A stretch of 64,000 nt of DNA from Isoetes taiwanensis (Eukaryota; Streptophyta; Lycopodiopsida; Isoetales; Isoetaceae): assembly GCA_021234155.1 (NCBI GenBank), contig JAJEKV010000028.1, forward strand, positions 2,564,567 to 2,628,566, read 5' to 3'. This document shows positions 1 to 13,000 of the stretch, piece by piece; the first letter of the stretch is position 1; each line of letters starts with the position of its first letter. The notes below the pieces were generated by a model that saw nothing but the letters and a program-made list of their open reading frames with translations, was not told where the DNA came from and ran no database searches. The position numbers were made by a program, and so were the translations under genes.

Positions 1-1535
1 AGACAAGCCAACCATATTTTTGATAGTAGTATCGGGTTCGTCGGGGATGCCCTCTCTCCCCAACATTGTTTGGGCTTTACATTGATCAATTGGAGAGTCG
101 GCTTGGTCGATAATGGGGCTTATGGAGCTCACCTTCTCTATCGGATCATCGAGGCGGTTAATATATCTGATGATGTGAACCTCCTAGCTTACACACCAGC
201 GGACATGCAACGACATCTCGATGCCCCCTCGACACATTCCCGCGGCGCGATATATGCGACGTCAACCTGGCCAAGACTAAGGTGTTTTTCATATCATCTT
301 CCGTCGATTCGAGGGTCCCCTCCTTCAGTTACCAAGGCGAATGTGGAAGTTGCATCCACATACAAGTATTTGGGAGTGGAGTTTCCTTCTACTATGCATT
401 GGGACACATCCATACGGCTACGAAAGTGGCGGCAAGAAGTTGGAAGGCACTATATGCAATGCAAAACAATAGTCATAGAGCCGGAGTTGTATGATTGGGC
501 CCATCACACACCTGCTCAAGGTCTTAGTAGAGCCCCGTCCTTTTATACGGGGTGGAAGTATGGGGCCCAAGGTATCACTTGCTACTTGGAATGACTTGGA
601 GCAGTCCGTAAAGCCTTCTTACTAATGAGCACTAGGGGTGAAGTCCACAGTCCCATATCAAATTCTACTTTGGAGAGACAGGATTCTTGCCTCTTCGAGG
701 GCGGCCCTTGATCGCCACATTGTCTATTTTCGAAGGTGGTCAATATGGACGATGCTCGCCTCCCTAAACTAGCTTATATCATGGCAATGGGGCGCAGCGC
801 CGCCTCAAGGCCCGGCTGGAGGGAAAAGAGAGCTCAATGGTTGGCTAGATGGAATGTGCGGGAATAAAGTGCATGCATATGCAAACAGAGGCAGATCGCC
901 ATAGCTTGAGGCAATATCTTGACACTTGCTTCCTCAGCAAGCTTTGGGATGCCAATGCCCTTGAACATGTCAAGACAACACACTATCAGCGCCACATAAA
1001 TCCCACATTGGAACGAGGCCCGCAATGCTACCTGCGTACCCACTTGCCCATGAAAAGGCGCAGACTCATTGCCTCCATTCGCACAGGGGCACATCATCTT
1101 CGAATTGAGATGGGCAGATGGATTGGTGAGCCACGCCAGACGAGCTCAGGCTCATGCCGCCGGATGGGAGTCATTGAGGATGAATCTCATACCCTTCAAA
1201 GTTGCCCAGCATATGATCAAATTCGGACGCGCTATGCTGAGTTGGTCAGGCCTGGCCAGCCATTACATGTGACATTGAGCACAACATCCGTACGGGTGCT
1301 GGGATCATACCTTCAGGAGGTTATGGACATGCGAGATCAGCTATGTCCTCAGGCACACACTTGACATGTATATATACATTGATGTATACTTGTACAGTTT
1401 GACAACGTTCTTATTACTGCCACGGTTTTTCCCTCGAAAACCCTTCGGAGCGGGGGTTTTTTAACCCGGACAGTAATAAATTTGCTGCGCTCCTTGTGGG
1501 TCCCATAGGCCGATTGGCCTCAGTGGGATGATAAA
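1..1535 (+). mobile_element. LINE 3' portion (decayed reverse transcriptase, C-terminal zinc-finger-like region, 3' tail)
   Basis: Translated pieces in several frames match the end of a non-LTR retrotransposon ORF2. Around 160-200 there is a YADD-like reverse transcriptase core, degraded to ISDD and followed by VNLLAYTPADMQRHLDA. Around 265-400 there are NLAKTKVF-like and STYKYLGVEF segments in shifted frames. The longest clean piece is 849-1364 (171 codons), ending with a Cys/His cluster (C-R-R-M-G...ESHTLQSCPAYDQ) typical of LINE C-termini. The 3' untranslated end runs to about 1,530 and finishes with CCCATAGGCCGATTGGCCTC followed by GATAAAAAA. Several frameshifts and stops make it a dead copy, truncated at the left window edge. 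A second fragment of the same family lies at 43,255-43,790 on the minus strand. The exact clade is not determined. Confidence 0.8.
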
Positions 1536-1950
1536 AAATCATTCTCATTCTTGTTCAACCCCTCCTAAGCCATGACCTATTATGACCTTCCAAAAGGAAG
1601 CAGCTCATCAGATAATTTCAAAGCTTCACACTTTATGGCCTATAATTTTGAAGGTAAATGTCCGTTTACCAATTGCAGCAATGAAGTTTAACAAGGTGCT
1701 GCGCACGGAGGGTTGCCCTCCATGGCCGGAGGGTGAAGTGGCTTGAATCATAGTTCAAACAACTAACAACCATTGAAACATTCTATATTGGCACACAATC
1801 CCCATGCGTCGGCTAGCCGCCCTAATTTTCTTGCCCTATTATATATATAGACAAGTCTTTGTACTGTGCAGGGCCTATACGAGTTGAATGTATTGATTCT
1901 CAGGATTTTAGACGGATTGTATGAAGTCGACCATGCAAAACGAACCTAGT
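1536..1950. other. Unassigned intergenic DNA
   Basis: No coding-like frame, RNA gene or repeat was recognised between the LINE tail and the GATTC tract. A short AT stretch near 1,840-1,850 is the only low-complexity feature. Confidence 0.4.
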
Positions 1951-2560
1951 ATGAAAGATTCCCCTAGATTCTTAAGATTCTACAAAGATATCTCTGGAGT
2001 CCCAGAAATTATTCCAAGATTCCTCTAGATTTCCCAAGATTTTATGTGGATTCTCCTAGATTCCATTAGATTCTATAAAGATTTCTCTAGATTCCCTTAG
2101 ATTCTATCAAGATTATCCTAGATTCTCAGTTATTTTTTGAAGATTCCCCCATAGATTCCCTAATATTCTCTTGTGATTCCCCTAGATCCTCAAAGATTGT
2201 CGCAAGATTCCTCTTGATTTTCCAAGATTCTACATAGATTCTTCTACATACCCTTAGATTCTATAAAGATTCCCATAAATTCTCCAAGATTCCATCAACA
2301 TTCCCTTAGATTCTCAAAGATTTCATGAAGATTCCTTTAGATTTCCCAAGATTCCTCAAGATTCTATGTATATTTTCCTAGATTTTCTAAGATTCTATAA
2401 AGATTCGCCTGGATTCCTCAATATGCTATGACCATTCACAAAAACTTCCCTAAGATTCTCCTTGATACCCTTCATATTTCGCTATATCCCCTAAGGTTCC
2501 CGAGATCAAACCGCCCCTTGATCCTCAAACATTCTGTCAAGATTTTCTAAGCTTCTCTAG
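1951..2560. repeat. Degenerate GATTC tandem tract, about 10-12 bp period
   Basis: About 600 bp is built almost entirely of short units of the form (A)GATTC plus CCCTA, CTATA or CTCAA, for example CCTAGATTCTTAAGATTC and CCCTTAGATTCTATCAAGAT. The GATTC cores recur roughly every 10-12 bp, close to one helical turn. Units are too diverged for a fixed consensus, and occasional units lose a base. No open frame spans it. It is best described as an old, expanded minisatellite. A transposon-internal repeat is the alternative. Confidence 0.75.
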
Positions 2561-5500
2561 TGCAGTCCCACAACCACAAAATGACAATTAATTAAGGTTC
2601 TCTAGCGCGGGCCTCACAACCACAAAAAAACAACAAATCTTAAAATTTTTAACAAAGGTAGAAAACAGAACTCTATAAAGTTGCCGTTTGGATACAATCC
2701 TATAATCCCATGTAGATGTCTCTATTAATTTGCATATTGAGCATAACATCCATGTTGTGATTGAAGTGCACAAATATGCCATCCTAAATGTTCTCCTACC
2801 AAGGGGAAAATATTATTTCGTGCATAAAGATGCCATTCTAAATGTTCTCGTACCGAGGACAATATTATTTTATTTATTTTATCAATTCTAATTATTGAAG
2901 TGTACAAAAAAAGCCATTGTAAATGTTCACAAATAGTTTACCACAAGAAAAATATATTTCCTCTATTGTATACCTACGTAGTTTTGAGCTCATTAAAGCT
3001 AAATAATTGTTGAGGTACCATTTACATGTTTCTATATTGGGTATAAGCCCATTTTGTGTTCCTTTCTAAAAGTTTTAGTAGTGAAAAAAATTAAATTAAA
3101 AAAATACAGTGGCAGAGCTTTGGAAACTCTCATCACATATCCATAACCCAGATCACAAATTCAGGGACTCGAGGGGGAAAATGAATGGGAGGAAAATAAA
3201 AATATAAGAAGTCACCTTGGCAGGCCAAAAAGCTAGAGGTGAATCTAGTGGCAATCACTAAGAGAGAGACCACCTGCCCAAGAAGAATTAACAAAAAGTT
3301 GCGAGCCCATCGCTTTGGTAGCAAAGCTTCCATAGCCAACTACGGCGAAAGAAATGGAGACGGAAAGCTCGTTTTAAGTTGGAATAAAACAGCATTTGTG
3401 TTTTTGATTTTCAGTCCTGGTCTAGTAAGTGATCTTCAGCATGGGATAAAACAAGCAAACCATTGGCAAATAACCAAATTTTGTGTCGCAATCTGATAAG
3501 TGATGGAAAAACCAAGAATCTTTTTACGGCGCCTTAGCTTAAACAGAAGTTCCTGTCTCATCATTAGTTATAATAATCTGCTAATTATCATCTACAGACC
3601 ATCAACATTGTGCAGTTTTTTCATAATAGTACCTCATACATCATTGAATCTTCTTACTGCCTTGCTACACTGTAGTAAAACCCGAAACAATTCCTCCATC
3701 TAGAGTTTTTGGATTATGGAGGCATGACAAGAATTTGAATCAACTTCAATGTTTTAGATATGAGAATTACTAGGTTTTTTCTTGTGCACATGATTAAAAA
3801 ATAAAGAATGTCTTTTTAAATTCCGTGTTCAATTATCATTGATTTTTCAATGTTTCAAAACCATGGATAAAAAACCAAAAAAAATAAGATAGAAGACACT
3901 CTTAACATTCCAAAGATTAGTCCAACATTAAGAACTTTACTGTAGAGGGGTGATTCTTTTAGGTGGGACTTGCTGCTGGGGATTCCATCGGGCTGGATAT
4001 CCCCAAAGTGATCCTTGGGGGTGGTTCTTTCCAAGGCAATCACACAAAATAAATAATATAGAAACTGGGTCGCCATTTTTATAATTTTTATGTGGCGGGC
4101 ATTTCAATGTTGACACGTGTCAAACCCCTACATCGCGGAATGGAAGTTGGGCCTTCCAATCCAATTCTGCGTAACAGGTTCGCTTAGTTACCAGTCTTTT
4201 TTTTCCATTAACAATACTCTGGTTTGTTTCTTTCTATGTTTTTATAGAGCCTGTCATAGCCCTAGCTTGCAAAACAAAGAAATGGTCATAGCCTATCCCC
4301 TTTTTTTAGGGGCTACAGAACAGATAGAAGAGCTTTGTTCAAAACAAAAGGCATAATAAGAACAGAAGCGCAGAAGGAGCTTTGTGTTTTTTATTTGTGA
4401 TTTTCACCTGGCGGAATCACATAAGCAGCTCAAGAATTCCATTGCCATAGCTTCTAGCTTTTGTGTTCAGATTAGTGGTCGCCGGATTGGGTTTCCTGTG
4501 ATGTAAGCAGAGTGAATGAAAATACTTTTAACAGATAAATGAAGCTACTCATCTAAATTTTACTCTTTTGGACTGACATATGCTTTGGGCTTTAAACCTC
4601 CAACACCGCTTTGCGCTATAAGCCTCCCGCACTGCTTTGAACCATTGAATCAAGTGGCCAAATCTGAAGCTCTGCCTTGTTATTTCTTGTCGATCAACTC
4701 CAAAAGGTTTATAAGTATCCTGAATCTTCATCAAGGATCTGTTGCTTTATAAAACACATGGCCAAAAGCACAGAAGGAGCCTTAGTATTTACAGATAATG
4801 GTAGGCAAAGGAGCAAAATCTTTACGTGCAACTATTCAGGGAAGAAGCTGCATGTTAAATGTTTGGTCACGGCTTCAAAACGCCCAATCAACTAAAATCA
4901 CTACCTTTCCAACCTGGGGAATCGAGGCAAGTTTGCTAAATTTTGCAATCGGTTGTTTGCAAACTTCACTTTGAAATTTTCACTATTGTTCATGTAGCTG
5001 CAAAAATGTAAAAAGAAGAGAACAAACCGGATCTAGAATTCATTTACTGTCCAATAAATGAGTGTAACATAATAACTTATTCGCATCCAAATTTCTATTA
5101 ATGACCATATTTGCTCACCTCCATGTTGGATAACCCGTGTTTCCAGTTCTCTAGTTAGTTACAAAATAGAGCACCCATGCTAATAGCAAGTTGTTTACCG
5201 GTGTGATTTGAAAATTGTACAAAGTTCGGTGGATCCACATCAAATCCAAGCAACTATAAAGGAAAAACAACGACTTTGTTTCCAACATATCCCCGGCCAT
5301 TTTCAACAAGCGGTGATTAGCACTTCGGGTACAAAAAGCATGGGAATAAATCGTGGAGAAAAGAATGCGGTTTATATTGCGGTTGTGAGACCTTTAAAAC
5401 ATGCAATCTCGGATAAGCTCGGAGCTGAAAACCAAATTGCGCCGATACCATTTCTTGATCGCAATAATTTTCCGACACATACTCTAGAACCTCACGATTT

Positions 5501-6238
5501 AATCGCTATTCAAGGCCGACAACGCCTCATCTTACCTCTATAAACATAAGCACGCCATGTATCTTCATGCAAAGATGCACGCATGCACACGAACATAGAA
5601 AAATCAATAAGAAGAAGCATCACCATGATCAGATGTGACCGGATACTCAAGACACGCCCACGACCACCATACCATAATGAAGATAATGGTGGGGCTATTT
5701 GAAGAGATGCACGAAGGTCGGTTCTTGAAGAATCCGCAAATACCTGTAAAGTGGTCACCCAATTGTAATTGAGCAATCATCCGATATTAGGTTCATGAAT
5801 CGTAGGTTTGCCCATATAAAGAAAAAATACTCGCATCTTGTCAAGTGGCATTCAATCCATCCATGAAGAAATGTAGGCATCAATAAATGTAAACTTGGAA
5901 TGGATCGAGGAGAAAAATAAGCATACTTGATTGCAAGTCCTTGTGATCAATGAGCCACCATGGCCTCAAAAATGCTTTGAAGGTATTCTTATATTCAAAT
6001 GTCCGGGTTGCGACTTCTTTCCTCAACTTAACTTAGTTGCTAAGGAATTCAAAAATAGCATTGCCTGCATCATGCTTTCAATACTTAAATACTTTAACTT
6101 GGAAATTCCAAGCTCTTGTGTAGAATGATTGTGCAAGCTATAACCTGCAAAATAAAGAGCTTCATTATATTATCATCTTGCTTAAAAACCAGATTCAAAA
6201 ATGAAAGAGGATGAAGAATGATGATAAAGCTTTAAATT
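2561..6238. other. Unassigned AT-rich region with a weak three-unit repeat
   Basis: No recognisable gene was found. Three diverged units beginning GTGCACAAATATGCCAT (2,767), GTGCATAAAGATGCCAT (2,820) and GTGTACAAAAAAAGCCAT (2,900) share a following TAAATGTTC block and form a small degenerate repeat. Short open frames here, including one of 111 codons at 5,208-5,543, have no family signature I know and probably arise by chance or from decayed elements. Confidence 0.4.
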
Positions 6239-6245
6239 GATAGGA

Positions 6246-6377
6246 AGGGTGAAAATAAAGTTACCCTGGTTATGGGTCGTGGCACGATCATGACCGTGGG
6301 TTATTCTACGGGATGGAATCACCAACCGTTGGGATTGCGCCATATCAGCATAACCAGGGTAACTTTATTTTCACCCT
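6246..6377. mobile_element. 132-bp MITE with 29-bp perfect terminal inverted repeats and target duplication
   Basis: The left arm at 6246-6274 begins AGGGTGAAAATAAAGTTACC and its exact reverse complement ends the element at 6349-6377. The interior of about 74 bp carries no ORF. GATAGGA flanks both sides directly (6239-6245 and 6378-6384), giving a 7-bp target site duplication, or 8 bp (TGATAGGA) if the terminal T of the right arm is counted as target. Perfect arms plus a perfect target duplication indicate a recent insertion. The terminal sequence and duplication length are compatible with a hAT- or Mutator-type non-autonomous element, but the superfamily is inference. Confidence 0.85.
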
Positions 6378-6569
6378 GATAGGAAGGAGGTTGTACAGAT
6401 ATTTCCAAAACAAAGCCACAAATTCTACTTCATACTCCAAGGAAGTGGGTGTGCGTATTCAAACCACAAACGAACGCAATAGACAAAAGCTAGAAGACCA
6501 AAGCCATAAACTGCATTTCTAATACGATAGAATACACTCAGGCATCCATCTTCTTTTACTGGGTTAAAG

Positions 6570-6782
6570 GTGTCACAGCAACACCTAAACCGGGTTCAAG
6601 GACCTTGCAGAGCTCTGATGGCATTACCTCAGGAAATATGCGCATTGCAAAACTTGGAGCTTCTTGATCTTCGGGGGTGCCTCTTTTCAGATGATGATGT
6701 GCAACACCATATGACGCAACAGGGATGCACTGTTGTGCGGAACGATCTCGATTGGGAAGGTTTTGAAGAGGTTTGCTCCTGA
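6570..6782 (+). pseudogene. Leucine-rich-repeat-like C-terminal fragment
   Basis: The 70-codon frame contains LPQEICALQNLELLDLRGC, a plant-type LRR unit (LPxxIxxLxNLxxLDLRxC), followed by a C-terminal stretch rich in acidic residues and a stop at 6,780-6,782. No upstream LRR units were found in any frame, so this is either a terminal exon of a gene not otherwise visible or a detached fragment. It lies about 240 bp upstream of AUG3 on the same strand and has no apparent relation to it. Confidence 0.4.
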
Positions 6783-6869
6783 CGGTTAGCCGGTTTCGAG
6801 AGCGGCAGCCCACCTACAGAAGTGACCTAACATTTACAGCCCATCGTAAGTTTTTAGCAGTCACCAGCA

Positions 6870-6904
6870 TATCCTAGGGATATTCTAGCATATACCTAGG
6901 ATAT
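6870..6904. repeat. Short inverted repeat upstream of AUG3
   Basis: CATATCCTAGG and its exact reverse complement CCTAGGATATG lie about 15 bp apart, roughly 115-150 bp before the AUG3 start codon. It could form a small hairpin. No known plant regulatory element matches, and the function is unknown. Confidence 0.6.
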
Positions 6905-7017
6905 GCCAAAAGCCCACATAAACAAGGGTTTGCCCCCCCTAGGGGCAACCCAAAAGGTAAAATTTACCCTTCAAATTTCCTAAGGGATCACTTGGCGCAA
7001 AAGCTTGTTGCAGAGAA

Positions 7018-10000
7018 ATGAGCGGCGCCAAGCTCTGTAGTTTGTTGGCCGACCTGGGTTATGATGGATGGCAACACCTCGATCCTGACAGCTACGAATG
7101 GCCTTTTCAATATGACGAAACCAGACCTCTTCTAGATTGGCTCTGTGCTAACCTTCGCCCCTCCAACGTTCTTACATTGCCTGAGCTTTTACAGTGAGTA
7201 ACCGATTTCTCTTTCCGTTTTCTGAATTGCGTTTGTGAGTCTCTTCCAACGTACATTCTCTGATGGTAGCTGAAAAAGTTACTGTATGCTTTCGCATCGT
7301 ATAGCAGTTTCCAGTAACATCAATGGCATTCTTCCAGTTCTAAAACTAGCTGCATAACTCATTTTGTAAACGATCTTGTTGAGCAGTTCCTTAGCCAACA
7401 ACTTCAAGTCACTATTCCATACGTGGATGAAGTATCATAATTTACTACTTTTCTCTCATCTCAGAAGAATGCTTGTTCGTTAAACAATTTAGTTTTGCAA
7501 TTTTTTGCTAATGAATCTGCTTATAACTGAAACTTGGGCATTATAATTGGTCATCCAGGTATAATGAACTGCTTGCTGAGGGGAAGCTCTTAGAGGTAAA
7601 TGCTCCTTTTGTCTGTGAAAGTTGCTGATTACAGATACGTAAGTGTGAATGATAAACTAATTTAATAGATCGTCAACTTTGTTCTGAAGTTTCCATATTT
7701 AGCATTCAAAGGCAGTCCTATTAGAATATCCCTTGTCAGTCTTGCCCCATTGCTTGAAGTGTCTTATGCCAAGTTGTCCTATGAAGCATTTATCAACAGC
7801 ATGAATTTAATTTTGGCATACTCATGTCAGCATTCCCACTTCTGTGATCTTCAGTGGTTGTCACCAACCGCCTTCCTGACAGACAAACTGGAAAGACTGC
7901 TATAGCTATTGATACCATACCGAACTAGAAAAGAATCAACGCACACCTTGTTTTATGATATAGAATCTAGTGCTCAGTCTTTTTTACAGGGGGAAGATCT
8001 AGAATTTGCATACGAGAGTATATCTGCATTTGCAAGCAAGAGATCAAATCAGGAAGCTGTGCTTGGTGCAGAAGAGTCATTAAAAGAAATAAGGTGAACA
8101 CTTATTTGATTTAACAGTTATAAGTCATAGTTATATACTTGAAATGAAAACTGGAAATGACAAAGGACTAGAGTGACTAAGAAGAAATTCGAATGCTACA
8201 TTTTCTTGGTTGCTTTGTTCAGTCATTTTAAGCTTATAAGCTGCATATTTTACTCATTTTCTTGTGCTGTTGGTTAAGTCTCAATTTCATCGATTGATTT
8301 CCTTAGGGAGACAACAGCAGGATTCAAAGCAGAAGCTATGTTGTTACAGAAACGTCTCCAACTATTGCAGGCACATTTAGACTCTACCTCAGGTCATACG
8401 TCCATGCTGATTCAGGGTAGACGGGCACGTGTTGCGGGTGCTTCAGCTGGGAGCAGCCATTTGATGATGGTTGAAGAGAAACTGACCGCAAGGAATTTGG
8501 AGGTTGATGTTTGTGCCTAATTGTTTCGTTTCTCACCATGAAATATCTTCTATTTATTGCTTGGACCAGAAAAGCTTTATATTTGGGGCTTCATTGGTGT
8601 CCATTTATTTATGCAGATGAACACAGTGCTGGAAAAACTAGCTTCCTCTGCTCAGGAACTTGCTCATTACCATTCTGGAGATGGTATGTAGGTAGCTACT
8701 TCTTACAAGTCAGTTTTAAAGTCTGCATTTGTTCAAGTGTGAATGCTTCCTTTTAATCTTGGCTATTTGATCAGTTCAATGCCTCTATGGAAGATTTATG
8801 TAGATAATACGATATTTTTTATTAGCTTTTCGGTCATGTACATGTGTTCCATCATTGGGGATTTGGTTCTCGTGTCTTTTCTTTTCAAACAGAGGATGGC
8901 ATATATATCTCGTTTGCTGATTTTGGACCATACACTAGTCAAGATCAAGCATGTACTCGAGAATTAAACCAATGGTTCGTGAAGCAGTTTGATGTGGTAT
9001 TCCTTACTCTTCTTCCTTAGTAGGATATCTAGATTTCTATATGCAGAATATATGAGTGTTAACATGCAGTGCTAAGAATTTATGAATGTGCTATAACATT
9101 ATGAAGAAAAGCTTGTACAATATGTAGTTTTCAGAACATATTGTGTCCCATATCTTACATCCTCTTTTTTGTGAAATGGCCTTTGTTTCTGGAATCATGA
9201 GAAAATGCTGACCAATCTGACAAAAGATATGCACTGAAATGTGACGTCAATCAACTTAGTATGTAAATTTTGCCATGTTTGTACTACATGATTTTTCAAG
9301 CATGAATCTATTCACCTCTCCCCTTATGAGTTGTAGATGTCGAAGCTTAGGAAATATCAGTCATTCTTTTGCAGTGCTTGAAATGGTTATCTCAATATTA
9401 GTTTTGCTTTTGCATGTGTATGATCTGCGTAGCTGAGGAGTATGCAGGTTTACAAAGTTTTTGAACTTTATTCAGGGCCCATCAAGGCTAGTTGCAGAAG
9501 AAGGAAAATCTAAATGTTCCTGGGTAACCCTTGATGATTTGACCAATTGTTTTACCCAGGGTAATGGTCCAATCTCTTGAATCGGTTCATGATCTTATAA
9601 AGTTTTGACTTGAACAATAACGTAAAAATATCTTTTATCTACAGGAGAACCAGAAAGGAATTATCACCGGAGAGTCATTGAACTGCAGCGTCTGCGATCA
9701 ATGTTAGATTTCCATACATGAATTACTTTGTTGGCTATTTATAGTTATTGCAATTTCGTTTGATTCACCAGCAATAAGCCTCATATCTACCATTCTTAAA
9801 TAAGGTATTAATGTTGGACTTGTATGCCAGATAGATAATTCTTTTATCAAATCCAAGTTGAATTATCACTTAGCAGTCCTAAGAAAGAAAGAAAGAAAGA
9901 AAGAAAGATTATATTAACGTCTACGAGAGACCGCTTGGGTCTATGAGACCGCTTGGGTCTAAGAGCCACGAAAGTGTAAGCATGAGCTGGCCCCTTATGA

Positions 10001-13000
10001 AGAAGCATAATATCGCACTTTGAGCAGAGAAAGACAAAAAGGAGGAAAGATGTATTGACATTTTAAAGACCCGAAGGGGTCTATGAGACCAAATGTTCTA
10101 ATGTAAAACCTGGGCATGAACCACCAAATGTTGTAATGTAAGATTCTAGTATGAGAAAGACCGAATCAAAGTCCTTTTTAGGAGATTCAATTGGTGGATC
10201 CCATTGGCCATTCTGACCCCTATAAAGTGGGCCTTCATATGAGCCTTAGAGCCCTTTTGTTTCCTGTCAAGCCTTCTCTTCTGGAAAGGCTGTTTACATT
10301 TTTCTGCTGCTACTTTTTATTTCCCTGGACAATGCTAAGGATAAATAATAATATTATTATTAATAATCTAATAGATCATTGTAAATTCAAGAGATGTCTG
10401 GAAATCCTTTGAGGCTTGAAATTATTGAGATGGCGAGATGCTTCATCACTGAATGGACAAAGCTGCAGGTTGTTGATGCAAAATTCTACACAATGTTTGC
10501 GTCAAGAATATTTAGGGAGAGTATTTGGCTCTATGTAGTATCACCTCTATGTTGTCAGGAAATTGAGCATAACCAACAGAACAATTTATATTTGCACAAT
10601 CGTTCTTCAGTTTTATGGTCTAAATTTTGACAGTGTATGCTTTAAACTGAAACTGATTTAGACTTTCTAATTTGTAGCTTTGGAATAAGTGAGAGGCAGT
10701 GGGTTGAGGCACAGGTTGAAAACGCCAAGCAGCAGGCAATCTTAACAGTTGCTAAATTACAAGCTTCTTTAGATCAATCTCATCTTCATGCTGATATTCA
10801 TACTTTAAGGTAAAATGTATTAATAATATTGATTTTGTTTCTGTAGTGTCTTAGATTAGTCTAATCAGCTTTTTTACATTGAAGGCTGTTTGCAGGCGAA
10901 AGCATGCAGATATGGATAATGAGCTGTGTCCTCTGGTATTAAAAGAACAGAAGCTTCTTAACGAGGTAGGAACATCTTAAGAGCATACAGTGTCCTTTTG
11001 GAATGGGGAGGTGGTACACACTTCATTAGACTATGGCTAAGAGGTTAAAGAAAGTGATAGCTCAAGTGATGTCTTTCTCACCAGTCTTTTTCTCTTTGTG
11101 GGGTGACATCTCCTAAAGATCACCTGTTCTACAAACTGCTGTGCGAACTAAATTGAGTCCATTTAAGCCAGGTCCTCTTATGTTTATTATAAGTGATCCA
11201 TTTTCTGCATGAAGGGTGACAGAAAATGCTTTCAAGCTGTGCAAGCTAACATATCATTGATTAACTAGTTATCTAGAGAAAAGATGCCAAATATCAAACT
11301 TAATGGAGATGTGGGAAAATGAATTGTTTGTGCCTCATCCAGTTATCCTTCTCCAGTGTGGCTGGTTCGAGTCTACCTATTGCATCTCCATGGCTATCTT
11401 TCATCTGTGCTGAAAAACTGGGGCATAATGGTATTGCGGCTCTTGAATCATATTGGAGTGGCTGGCCAACTAATCGGATGTCCAGTGGTGCTGTGAATAG
11501 ATTGCATGGATGTCTCAGGTCAATATCTTGAAGCTGCGCAGTAGGCAAATCACATATGCAAATCACATATAAATGAGCATAATTGAGATGTGTTTGCAGC
11601 ATACTCTATTAGAAGTAACACTTTTACTTGCATCTCATAGAAGAGGATTCAATGATTGTACTAAAACTTAGTAGTCCGGCAAGCATGTTTAGCAGTATTA
11701 AGAAATAAATATAGTTCAAATAATGTTGCTGCCTCACAAGCATAAAATGGCAATTTGTGCTTAACAAAATTAATGAGGATATAAGAGTATGATCACCATT
11801 TTGTAGTAATAATAAATTTATGAAACATCTTTTGCAACCCTTCCATTTTTCTGAAGGTTATACCAGGGCTCTGCTGGGAGCTTGCTCAACTTCAAGATAC
11901 TTATATCCTCCAAGGTCTCTTCTATCGACGATTCTGATCTAGATAAAAGTAAAGGCGCTTCTAAACTTCCAATGGTCTAACTGAGAATTACCATTTTAAC
12001 AGGCGACTATGATTTGAAGGTTATGCGCCAAGAGTATTACATTTCTCAACAGAAACGGGTAACTTAAAAGTTGTCACCGTACCTTTAGTACATAATAATA
12101 GACATACACTATAATACTTTTATGGTGCAGTTTATCAGTCATTTGGTTGGTCAACTGGCCAGGCATCGTTTTCTGCAACTAGCATGTCATTTGGAGCGAA
12201 AAACTATGAATGGTGCATATGAGCTTCTCAGACTTGTTGTAGCTGAGGTGGAGTCATACACACATGCAACTGTTGGTCGAATTGTATGTTCCTTGTAGTT
12301 ATCTTTTTTATCTTTCATTCATATCATCATAGAAAAGTAATCATGCCATACTGTGTCTTTTTGTAGATCAATTTTTTTTTGCGTGTGGTAAACTCATGTT
12401 TCAGTAAATTGGCATTTAGGACCGGTGTTTGGCGCTTTCACAAGCAGGAGCAGAAGCTCAAGAGCAGGGCGCAATTGATGATAGGGATACATTTCTACAT
12501 CGTATTAGAGATTTGCTAAATATCTACACTTGTAAGTTCTATATATCACTGTTGTGTCCTATTATGCTTTGTGTAACTGACCTGGCAATCGAGTTTTGGC
12601 AGATGAGCAAGGTGCCATTCCAATATATGTTTCGGTACCTGGTTTGGTTCAGCAAGTTAGCAACCTTCAAACGGATTTACAATCACTGCAAGCTGAGCTG
12701 GATAATGCTCTTGCTGGTGATAAGTTGAAGTCTATCAATGAACTGTATGTTCGTATTCTAATCACCGTTGAGATATGCCACTTGTAATGGAATATATTTG
12801 TTATATGGTGTCTATTGTGTTTCAGTTGCAATGTGATTCGGAGGATGCAACAGCTGCTTTTTGCATCATCTACAACAGCACAGCCAATCCTTAGCCCATG
12901 GGTATGAATTTTATTTTATATATATATATATATGGGTGCACATGCACCTGGCTCTAATTAATTTGTTTGTGTATTGTCCAGCCATTAATGAAGGAGCTTG

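Noticed and set aside
849-1364. Independent 171-codon host gene
   Set aside because: The Cys/His cluster and upstream RT-like segments in order, plus a second fragment at 43.3 kb, identify it as LINE sequence.
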